Under the pieces are notes generated by a model. That model did no database searches. It had not been told where the DNA came from and was given only the letters and a program-made list of their open reading frames with translations. Of a stretch of 64,000 nt of DNA, positions 25,669-34,762 are shown piece after piece. Positions within the stretch are counted from its first letter, which is position 1; each line of letters opens with the position of its first letter. The position numbers and the translations under genes were made by a program. The DNA comes from Bryoerythrophyllum caledonicum (lineage: Eukaryota > Streptophyta > Bryopsida > Pottiales > Pottiaceae), in contig OZ020514.1 in NCBI GenBank assembly GCA_963971425.1, positions 47,645,527-47,709,526 of the forward strand, in the 5' to 3' direction.

Positions 25669-25871
25669 ATAGCGCTGGTGCACTGCTTCAACCAAATTTT
25701 ATATCACCTCTGCCGCACACTAGTGCCACCTATCATCCAAGTAGACTCGCAAGGAACTCAAATTGAATTGAGGTCCAAGGGATAGAGGCCAAGGTGACGA
25801 GCGTGAGGACAAACGGCCCTCTCCAATCCTTTTATTCATGAGCCAAGAACGGATGAGACCTGACGTGCCAA

Positions 25872-26205
25872 GGGCGGGGACGTCTCCGCCCCTGCTCAGG
25901 GAGGGGCGGAGACATCCTTGCCCCTACCTGGTGGGGGCAAGGACGTCCCCCCAACCCAGGAGAAGGAGGCCTTTGGAGCATTTTGGGTGCTTAGGCACTC
26001 CTCTCCGTGAGGCAGGTGGAGGTTTTAATATAGGGCGCCTTATTTTTGGTTCGGACAAGATTGCGACGCACTTAAAATAACAAGCAGATTATGTCTAAGA
26101 AGGAAGGCTAAATGGAAAGTACGTCTTTTGTCCTCTGACGGCATGCTCTCCAATAAGGAACACCTTTATTAGCTCCCTATTAGTTTTGGGGCGGACATAA
26201 GAGAC
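25872..26205. repeat. Direct repeat, copy A (about 330 bp)
   Basis: Matches 27,314-27,662 in the same orientation, roughly 80 percent by eye. Shared blocks include CTTAAAATAACA, CAGATTATGTCT, AATGGAAAGTAC, CCAATAAGGAACACC and the run from TTTATTAGCTCC to ACATAAGAG. It lies downstream of the small unknown gene on the minus strand. Confidence 0.8.
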
Positions 26206-26505
26206 TAGAAATAAATGCACGACTTGACATAGGAAATTGGAAAAATATTGAAAAGATTAAGGAGATTGAAATAAGAGACTTTTCAAGTTTTGTAAGAATT
26301 TGATATATCAAGTGTCCAATAGCAAGGGAGCTATGCAAGTCCCCATACATTTGCGGTAGTATAAGCTTCTAGTAGATGTAATGTGCAAGTTCTCTAAATA
26401 AACGTACCATTACAAACAAAAATGATATTTAAAATCATATCATGTTTAGAGCAAAGGTATTGTTAATTTTTTTTTGCTACGTCCTAAACCTTTAAATACT
26501 CCTAG
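26206..26505. other. Spacer without a gene
   Basis: AT-rich DNA between direct repeat A and the stop of the minus-strand gene. Nothing recognised. Confidence 0.4.
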
Positions 26506-27171
26506 TCAGTAGTAACGTTGGTGAAGGGCTCGTTCGGTCCTCCTCAGCCTACCACGTGCTTGTGCCTTTTCGCTTGCGACTTGGACGTGGGTTCTATTGG
26601 AGTCTACATCTGAACTCGACGTGTCAGTATTGTAGTTGGGTGTGTTGTCCATCACAGTCAAGAATTTGCCCAATCCACCTTCCGGATACTTGCGCCATCC
26701 CATTGGAATTATTCCATATTCTGGGCGAGGAATTTTTATCTTCCCTAGCATCGACTTCAAAGTGGACCAATCCACTCTCTTGTTCAACTTCACCTGGGCA
26801 TGAACACCCCGCGCAATGAAGAGATTTACTTCGTTGCATTTGACGAATGGGTCGTCGTACAACACCTGGTAAACTTCTATGCATTGATTTTTAAACGCCT
26901 CGTCCACGCACTGTTTCAAATTTGCCTTGTGGAAGCATCGGTGATAGTTGTGTCGCTCCTCTGGGAAAGCCTTGTCGATGTGGCACCACTCGATGAAGTT
27001 TGCGCAATCACCAAAACTCCATGGCTCATGTACATCTTCCCAACTTCGAAAGGCTAACTTCGCGGGATTACGAAGAACGTGCAACCGCTTCCGATGGGCG
27101 TTCCCCGCTCGTGCACAGGTCTTGTCTCGCTCCTCCTTGGCCAATCGTCCGGGTGAAGCCATGGTTTGCAC
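26506..27171 (-). CDS. Unknown protein, short paralogue of the 30.0-30.9 kb gene
   Basis: 221 codons from the upstream ATG; the ATG a few codons on (MASPGRLAKEERDK) is the better start by comparison with its paralogue. It shares about 150 residues with the gene ending at 30,868: KRLHVL, EPWSFGDCANFI, FPEERHNYH and IARGVHAQVKL here match KRLHVL, EPWSFEDCANFI, FPEERHNYH and LARGVHAEVKL there. The C-terminus is Ser/Thr/Asp-rich, then basic. It stops where the paralogue goes on toward a RING domain, so it is a shortened copy. I recognise no domain. The direct repeats on both sides suggest that it moved, or was duplicated, as a unit. Confidence 0.55.
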   Translation of the reverse strand: MQTMASPGRLAKEERDKTCARAGNAHRKRLHVLRNPAKLAFRSWEDVHEPWSFGDCANFIEWCHIDKAFPEERHNYHRCFHKANLKQCVDEAFKNQCIEVYQVLYDDPFVKCNEVNLFIARGVHAQVKLNKRVDWSTLKSMLGKIKIPRPEYGIIPMGWRKYPEGGLGKFLTVMDNTPNYNTDTSSSDVDSNRTHVQVASEKAQARGRLRRTERALHQRYY

Positions 27172-27313
27172 GTGTTCTCACAAAAATTTGGTGTCAATGG
27201 ATGAATGAAGGCCCCGCCCGACGCCAACATCCAGCTCAATGAAGAGATGGATGGAGAAGAGTATGCGAGGCGGAGACAAATGTGGCCAAAAACCATTAAA
27301 ATAGTCACTCGGT

Positions 27314-27662
27314 AGGGGCGTAGACGTCCCGGCCCCTACAAGTCAGGGGCGGGGACGATTGCTTGAAAAAATTGAGGGGGAACGTTCCCACCTAACTCCA
27401 AAAGGAGGCGTTTGAGGCCCATTCCTGCTTGGCCGGGGCACTCCTCATTTCCATGAGGCGGGTGCACAATTAAATATGGGGTGTCTTATTTTTGGTACCG
27501 ACAATATCGCATTGCACTTAAAATAACACGCAGATTATGTCTTTCCCTAGTTCTAGGGAGGAAGGCAAAATGGAAAGTACAACTTTTGTCCTTTGACGGA
27601 ATGCTTTCCAATAAGGAACACCTTTATTAGCTCCCTATTAGTTTTGGAGCGAACATAAGAGT
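27314..27662. repeat. Direct repeat, copy B (about 340 bp)
   Basis: Partner of 25,872-26,205. It begins in a GGGGCG-rich stretch and ends with the run from TTTATTAGCTCC to ACATAAGAG. It lies just 5' of the small minus-strand gene. A related GGGGCGG/GACGTC-rich stretch also lies upstream of the longer paralogue near 30.96-31.10 kb. Confidence 0.8.
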
Positions 27663-28583
27663 GTAGAAAATTATTTCCTTTCATATTTTAAAAAATAAAT
27701 CTTGTCTTGAGTGGAAAATAACGCTTCAACCCAAGTCAAAGATTTTCACATATTGCCACACATTGTCGGACAAGGTACCAAAGACAAAAACGTCTTACCA
27801 CATAAAACTTAGAGATTTTAACTTTTTATACTTTTGATTTTTTTCACAACATTATGTGGTGTAGGCCTTCATATTGACTATTTGGATCATCAATCTAAAA
27901 CATACCAAGTGTCTAAAAACTAAAACGTTAATTGCCCAATTTTGAGCTTCCACTACTAGCATAATTGACTTGAATATAGTACACCCTTTTTCTACCTCTA
28001 ACAATTGGTGTATAAGGAACTAACATCATCCTAAACACAATAGTAATGGATTTAGGCCTTATGTAGTGCAAAAATTTGATACCAAGTGAAGTCAAAGTCT
28101 CTTAATCCACGAAACGCAGGGAAGAAAATGAACCATATGCTTGACTTCAAACACTATAATCTTTCAATCCGTGCGGCCAAAATTTATAAAATTTTGTGGG
28201 GACATTAACAAAGAAGTATTTATTGAGATCCTACGGTTAGATGTAGAAATAAAAAAAGTTTTGTCTCCCTTCTTAGGCATTATACTATAGCCGAGCAGTT
28301 TTGAAGTGTTTTTGGTGCAAAAATGCCTTGGTCCTTTAGGGATTAGAAATGTTTGGAGGTTTAAAAATTGGTCCATACCATTTTTTTTAAACAAACGCAC
28401 AAATCCTTGTGAGGCTTAAGTACATCCATAATCACACCACTATTATCAAGTAAAGTAGACACTACTATTCATATTTTTTTACTATGCACAATGTAGCACG
28501 AAAATGGAAAAATACATTAAACGCTAAAAGATAGAGCGTCGTAAGAAAAATGTCTTTAGGTACCGCAAAAACAAAAAAAACAC
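27663..28583. other. Spacer without a gene
   Basis: AT-rich DNA of about 0.9 kb. Short frames on both strands show no conserved text. I see no repeat or terminal structure. Confidence 0.4.
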
Positions 28584-30868
28584 CTAGTCAATATTCATCG
28601 GGCTATTAGTAGTGCGACTTGCCCCTGCCTCGTTGTCGTGTGCCCCTACATGCATCGGGAGGTCTTCATCCGAGCCCAATACAAGTCTACGAGACACCAA
28701 TCGTGTTCTCCTCGCTGGTCCATCTTCATCCAATACGGCCCTTAGGATTTGGGATTGCATGAGGTGGTCGAGTGTTTGTCGTGTCCCTAGACTGTGCACA
28801 TCAAGCAAGAAGTCGATTCCGTCATTTCGGAAAATTATTTTCCACTTTGATTCCGATAATTGCCTTAGTTCTTGCGGGTTCGGTTGGACAACGTCGTGAG
28901 AAATGCGATCCCCATTGTTGTCTGTGATGCAAACTCCATCAACGACCACAACCATTGCCGTGGATGAGGTCCAAATCGAAATTGCTCCCCGTTCTCGTCC
29001 CAATGGCCATTAAAGCATTGGTAGAAGAAATTTCGTTTTCCTTGACCGTATTTGTCCTTTAACACGATCAAATTCTTGCACACCCGGACAATCCACTCCG
29101 GGTCCCTCTCCCAACCCCACTCGTTTGAGAGGTGCATCTTATCCAACGAGTGCATCTTCAGTTTCGAGCTCCACACCAAATCTTTTCCCCACATTTGTGA
29201 TTGATCAGGAGCATTCGTCTCATTGAACTCCCAATGCAGGGGCATGCGTGGAACTAATCCAAAAAGTTCGTATACTCGCTCGTGAAAAGGAGCCTTGCAC
29301 AATGAGCACCGCTGGCGTACAACCATCAAGCTAATCAAGCAAAATGGATGGTACAAGTGCTCACAAGTGCCTAGATGCATCCCACCTTCTGGACCAAATG
29401 GGTTTAGACAAATTGAGCAAGTCATACCGTTGGATACAAAGCTCAAAGGTTGTGGCCACAATAACATGGGGTTGCCCCGATGGTCGAGGGTGGATGAAAC
29501 CTCTTTTTTGAAATCCCAATTGTAACGGGACCAATCGATGGTTATTTGCCCACTGGTGGTTTTCACCATTGCCATTTCATCCATCTTGAAAAGATCATCT
29601 ACGAGGGCCCACGACATCAAACCAAACACCCTCTCTTGGTTGTTTTCGGTATAGTTGTTGTCGATTTTCTGGAATTTTGCCACTAATTGTCGGGACTGAT
29701 CGACAGTGAAGACGCATGCCAACTTCCATTAATAGTAATATTCTACCAACACATCCAAGCAATTTTGTAGTCTTAAATTATCTTCAATCATTTTAGCGAG
29801 CTCTTTGCCGCCGTCACGTGTTGCACCCACTTCTTTGTTGACCATAGCTTTGTCTGCGTTGGTAGGGGCCTTGTCAAACGACAATGAATCGTCTTGGGTT
29901 GACACGTATACAAGCCCTTCCTCCTCCCGTCGTGGATTCCGATCGTCTGTGGTCATTGTATAAGCTTGTAGGGCAAGTCGGAGCTCCTCCATATCACGTC
30001 GTTGCTAGTCAATAACAATGTTTTTGTCATTGACTTCAACTCTCAACTTGCGAACCTCATCGTGCAATGACAATAGTTTTGTCCTCTTTCCTTTCAATTG
30101 GTTCAACAAGGTTTGGATAGTGCTGGCAAAAAAAGCACCAGTAGAGGCTTCAAACGTTCGATCAACAACTGCGGGGGATTGCACCTGCGCCACAACTTCA
30201 TTAATGGTATCGTTAACGACTATGTTAACCGTCTGTTCCGCCCTCCTTCGTTTGGTGCGCACTTGTGTCCTTTGGCTCCTTGTGATTGGAACGTGGGATC
30301 CGTCTGAGTCTGTATCCGTGTTTGAGGAATCGGTCTCGTACGTGTCGACCGGTTCACTCTTTGCCATCAATTTGCCCAATCCGCCTTCTGGATACCTCCG
30401 TCTCCCCATTGGAATCAATCTATTTGCTGGAGAAGGAACGTTTATGCTATCACAAATGGCTTTCAAGGTGGACCAATCCACCCTCTTGCCCAACTTTACC
30501 TCCGCGTGGACACCTCGCGCAAGGAAGAGATTTACTTCATTGCGTTTGATATAAGGGATGTCGTACAGTACCTCGTATACTTCAATGCACCAATTTTTGA
30601 ACGCCTCGCCGGTGCACTTCCACAAATTTGCCTTGCAAAAGCGTTGGTGATAATTGTGTCGCTCCTCTGGGAAAGTGTTGTCGATATAGCACCACTTGAT
30701 GAAGTTTGCGCAATCCTCGAAACTCCATGGCTCCGGAACTTCTTTCCAACATTTTAAAGTATGTGTAACTAGATTTTGAAGCACATGCAACCTCTTTTGC
30801 TGTTTGTTTCCTGATCGTAGTCGACTCTTGTCTCGATCTTCTTTACTCATTTTTACCGGCATGGCCAT
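28584..30868 (-). pseudogene. Unknown-domain plus RING-H2 protein gene, interrupted
   Basis: One frame runs from the ATG at 30,868 down to 28,865, broken only by TAG at 30,005-30,007 and TAA at 29,729-29,731. All three pieces are in phase, so they look like one gene of about 670 codons and not three. The first 150 residues form the same unknown domain as the 26.5 kb gene. A Ser/Asp-rich linker, a basic patch and a coiled coil follow (near 30.05 kb). A RING-H2 domain lies near 29.28-29.42 kb (CSIC, CEHLYHPFC, CSLC), which in known proteins binds E2 enzymes for ubiquitin transfer. Near 28.96 kb the reading shifts frame into the text that ends at 28,584 (VVVDGVCITDNNGD, then SESKWKIIF). An intron at that point is possible but a frameshift is simpler. 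Host gene or transposon-borne gene: unresolved. Confidence 0.6.
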
Positions 30869-31112
30869 GGGTGGAAAAAATCTGAATAACGTATGTGATG
30901 CAAATGGATGAAGTCTTCACACGACGCCCACAACCAACTCAATTAAGAGGTGGATGAAGAGGGAGTATGTGAGGCGGGGACAATTAGGGGCGTGCACAAT
31001 ATTATATAGCCGATAGACGAAGCACTGGTCTAGGGTCCCCGGGCTGGAGCGGGGATGTACCCGCCCCTCCTTAGGTGGGGCATGGACGTCTTCGCTATAA
31101 CCTAGGAAACCA

Positions 31113-31120
31113 TATAAATA
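31113..31120 (+). promoter_or_regulatory. Possible TATA box
   Basis: TATAAATA in the interval between the minus-strand RING gene and the weak plus-strand frame at 31,285. Spacing to that frame is about 165 bp, which is acceptable but unproven. Confidence 0.3.
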
Positions 31121-31284
31121 GGGGACTTTTGTCCTTATTCTCTGTCAAGTCCACTCCCTAGGCCTCATGTGTCAGTTTGCTTTGCGGCCTGAAAGTGAGT
31201 TCGATGGGTGGTCGGGCTTGGCCTATTTATTGCACCAAGACTCTTTGCGGTTTTTTTTAAAACCATCATTTTGGAATTTCGACC

Positions 31285-31623
31285 ATGGTAGGGAGTTGTC
31301 TATCCCGTATGGCGGGAGAAGGAAGTAGGTTGATGGAGAAGCGCCCCCAATTTCTGGATTTGGATGATGTTGGTGAGACAGTGCTTCCGTCCACCAACAC
31401 GGAATTGACGTCGGGATCATTGAATCCGTCGTCATCGAGCGGGAAGAGGCGGAAGAAGACACCAAATTTGGACATGTCCCCGCACGAATACATGGTTGAA
31501 TGTAGAGAGATTGCCGTCGAGTTTTACAACCGTCGAACGAGACAAGCATTGATGAGGAGCTATTTGGCTACTTTATTGAAGGAATATCTTTTAAAATGCC
31601 GCAGCTTGTGTACTGTAAGCTGA
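31285..31623 (+). CDS. Small unknown frame
   Basis: 112 codons, Ser/Lys/Arg-rich in the middle (SSSGKRRKKTP) and helical at the end (SPHEYMVECREIAVEFYNRR). It is divergent from the RING gene. No family recognised. It could be a first exon; no clear donor site was chosen. Low confidence. Confidence 0.25.
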   Translation: MVGSCLSRMAGEGSRLMEKRPQFLDLDDVGETVLPSTNTELTSGSLNPSSSSGKRRKKTPNLDMSPHEYMVECREIAVEFYNRRTRQALMRSYLATLLKEYLLKCRSLCTVS

Positions 31624-31750
31624 GCTTGCCCGGCGCTAGGCTTTTTAGGGACACATGGCTGTCAGTATTCGTTGTCTTCCCGCCCATCAGCGTTGGACTG
31701 TGTCATTGAATGCATCACTTACATGATATGTATGCGGTGATTGGTAGGTA

Positions 31751-32023
31751 TTGATATTATCTCTGGAGCGTATGGGGGACGGTGACCTAGGATTGCGAGG
31801 GAGCGGAATCTTGCAATCTTGGAAGGGTTTACACGAGCTGCCGGTTTACATTGTTTCCTCTGTTGCGTTTGATCCTTTGAGAGTGAAAGGAGAGTTGACG
31901 GAGAAACTGCAAAGACCCCGCGCCCCTACAAGTGATGGTGCCGACTTTGCAGCAAGTGATGGTGCCCACTTCCCTGCAAGTGATGGTGCCGACCTCGCTG
32001 CAAGTGATGGTGCCGACTTGTAG
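31751..32023 (+). CDS. Small frame ending in an octapeptide repeat
   Basis: The last third encodes four copies of an 8-residue unit (SDGADFAA and variants) from a 24-bp tandem repeat at 31,929-32,024. The unit length is a multiple of three and the frame is kept, which favours translation, but the first two thirds have no recognised feature. Confidence 0.25.
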   Translation: MILSLERMGDGDLGLRGSGILQSWKGLHELPVYIVSSVAFDPLRVKGELTEKLQRPRAPTSDGADFAASDGAHFPASDGADLAASDGADL

Positions 32024-32024
32024 G
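31929..32024. repeat. 24-bp tandem repeat, 4 copies
   Basis: Unit CAAGTGATGGTGCCGACTTCGCTG with starts at 31,929, 31,953, 31,977 and 32,001. Copies differ at two to four positions. Confidence 0.9.
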
Positions 32025-32229
32025 AGAGCGCAGTTTGCTGTCTCTTCCACTGTCTGTTTGCGCGCCAGTGTTGTCTGCCCGTCTGTTGTCCGTGCGTGAT
32101 GGATTAGGGTTTCGGCAGAGTATAGGTCTGAGGACGCCCGGGTTTTGCCGAAGTAGGACGCCCGACGACACTCTGCGTCAACTACTTCAGAGCCAGACTC
32201 CAGAAGGCTTTCTCACTGATCCATCCTTT

Positions 32230-33900
32230 TTGTGATTTTCAGGTCTCGCACCAGCCGAGACGAACAAGAAGATGATGAACAAGAAGGTGTCGAACAACCA
32301 GCGGTGTCGCACAACCGTCGAAGAAGGTGTCACACAAGCGATGAGAGTGATGCCGAAGTTTGGCGGAGCTGCAGGTGGCACGGTGGCGTTGAGAGGCGCG
32401 GAATCTCCCGTGCGCCCCCATCGACGGCCAGGGCGAGAGCAGTGGACAGAAACATCAGAGCGTCCTCAACGACAACGGACATCGTCGAAATGTTGCGTCG
32501 AAATGCTGCCACCGATCTGTCGCAATCTCTCGTCCGTGGCGACGGGCTGTCGTCGACCGGTCCCGATTCGAAGCTTAACCTTTGTAGACTTCCTCTCTCC
32601 ATTCTTCTCGCAGTAGTCTGTTTCCTTAGCAATTAACAGAGTTATCCTAAGATCTGTGCATCTAGTACTCTTATTCAAGCTCTCACTGACAAGGCCTTCT
32701 GACCAGAGTTGAACCTGCTCCAGCTCTCGCTCACCGAATTCTCAGAATTTGTTTTGAAGGGTGAGAGCAGCCGCTTATTGTATGGTTTAATGACGTGTGC
32801 AGACAAGCGTCACTGTTGTGAGGGTCCTGGCGGAATCTGGGTCGTCCAAGTTGGCTCCAGAGTACGTGAATGCTCATGTGATTGTGCTGCCATTTTTATG
32901 CAGGTCAATTTCTTCAATCAAGCGCAGAAGCTCGCGGCGTCAGCCAACGTGGACGACGACCAAGACGACAAGAAGCGTGGGGGAATGTGTCGGGTTGGGA
33001 AGTGTGGGCGAGGCGCATTATTTTCAAGACGGTGCAGGTGGGAGACGTGTATCTGCGGTGGCGCAGACTCACGTGGTGGGCGCCGGGACCCCACCAACGC
33101 TGAGTATTCGGGAACGTAGAGAAAGGATTTCGGTCCCCAGTTTCGGTGTCAAGCCCCAAGGTATAGCTTTTCAAATCAGGGAGTCATTGGTTCGGGACGT
33201 AATGTTGATGGTGTGTGCGGGCTGGATTATGGGGATGATTGCATATGTGGATGTCCATGTGTGCGCTGTTGGTACACGGAGCTGTGCAGGGACTGAACAG
33301 CTCGCAGCTAATCAATCACTCATACTCAATTTCTCATGTGCATCTATGACTCTACTCATAATATTACCTCGTTCAACATTCACATGATTTTTCTACTCGC
33401 CTCAACCTGCACAAAATGAAATATCTACTGGCTTCAACCTGAACATAGTATTCTCACCTGTCCGTCTCCTACTGCTTTCTGAAATGACTCGTCTGTGATG
33501 TGCATTATGGCAGGAGCGGCGGAGGATCTGTTGGCAGAGTTGGCTTCGCACGGAAAGCTGGACGAAGGGTAATACTCGACGTATATCAAACGAGCAGAGC
33601 AGTATGTACACAAGTACGTCGGATGATATTCTGACTTTCGTGGTTGTCATTCTGATCATACAACTCCTGGGATTAGGTACACTAGACAATATGCATCAGA
33701 TTTGGTTATGCCTTCTACAGGTCCTTGTTCCTCCTTTGCTTCATCTTTTTATTGTTTACAAATGCTTTTTACACCCCGTGTTGACAGAATTTGACATCGT
33801 TTGTGGTTCTAGGGTGGAGCAGATGTCTTTGGGGCGCATATGTGAAGGAGTACATGGAGATGATGAGGATTCCACTTGTAATAGAAGTATACAGGAAAAG
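32230..33900 (+). other. Weak coding signals, possible exons of an unrecognised gene
   Basis: A pyrimidine tract and TTTTCAG near 32,241 precede an acidic stretch (DEQEDDEQEGVEQPA) in a frame that runs to 32,636. A Cys-rich stretch lies near 32.98-33.06 kb. Near 33,508-33,650 a short run (MAGAAEDLLAELASHGKLDEG, one stop, then a helical YSTYIKRAEQYVHKYVG) looks protein-like. I cannot join these into a gene, and each could be chance. Confidence 0.2.
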
Positions 33901-33919
33901 TTTTGCTTGTGAGGTGTGT

Positions 33920-34762
33920 TAAGTCAGCTCCAACCACGGTTATGAACTAAATCTCCCAAACTTGTTAAGCAATCAAATGTATTTATTTATACACTAAATA
34001 GCTAACTATGGTGAGATTATGCAGAAGCGTACAGGCAAAGAAGAGACAACTGAATCAACACCGCGTGTGGCACATCATCAGCATTTAATTTAACTAAATT
34101 AGCAATAAACAATTCGACTTTTTGAATTACATTAATTGATAATTAAAATATATAAAATATATCCGGTCTTACAATGGTTAGTAGGCATGTGGCAATGATT
34201 TTTTGCACAATCTACAATCGAAGAATTTGAATCCGCTGATGGTACCAACAGTGGACACACTAGTAAAGCAGTCTCTGGACGAGGAGTGAAGGCCTCAGAT
34301 TCTTAGTGTATCGTTTGTTGCCTATTTCTTTGGAATGTGAGTTGGTTCAAAACCAACACCGGATAACGTGGTTACCTTCCAACTAACAAATTTGAAAATT
34401 AAAAAAATTAAAAAAAAACATTCGTGAATAATAAAATAAAAAAAATAATTAAAAGAAAAAAGTTGAAAATTTATTTTCAAAAATGAAAAAAATTGTCATA
34501 ATGGAATATGACAAAAAGAGTGAAAATCCATGCCAAAAATCTTGAAAAACTTGTGTGGAAATATCTACGCCAAATTTGGAATTTTTTCCACAGAAAAAGT
34601 ATTATTTAAAAAAAAAAATTTCGAAAAAATATCAATTTTTACACAAAATTTTGAACTTTTCACTACAAAGTGATAGAATTACCAGCCATTATCATGAAAA
34701 AACGGATTTCATTATAAAAACCGGAAAACATACATGCCCAAAAGTCTCAAAGCTTTAGCTTA
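33920..34762. other. AT-rich spacer
   Basis: Very A/T-rich DNA with long A runs between 34.39 and 34.66 kb. The single plus-strand frame there is Lys/Ile/Phe-only low complexity. Nothing recognised. Confidence 0.5.

Larger units (their letters stand above)
7060..25673 (+). mobile_element. Ty3-type LTR retrotransposon, complete outline, with a nested insertion and extra coding DNA behind pol
   Basis: The element runs from 7065 to 25,668 and is flanked by the perfect 5-bp duplication ATAGC (7060-7064 and 25,669-25,673). LTRs start TG and end CA. Order: 5' LTR, primer-binding site, leader frame, gag, protease, reverse transcriptase, RNase H, integrase, long post-pol region, polypurine tract, 3' LTR. 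Protease before reverse transcriptase and integrase last is the Ty3 order. At 18.6 kb it is unusually long: 3.8 kb is an insertion and about 4 kb is extra coding DNA. The two LTRs look about 98 percent identical by eye, so it inserted fairly recently. Its coding part is broken in several places. Confidence 0.95.

Noticed and set aside
28865-30007. Programmed stop-codon read-through in the RING gene
   Set aside because: A TAG followed by CAA is suggestive, but a second in-phase TAA and a frameshift make decay the simpler reading.
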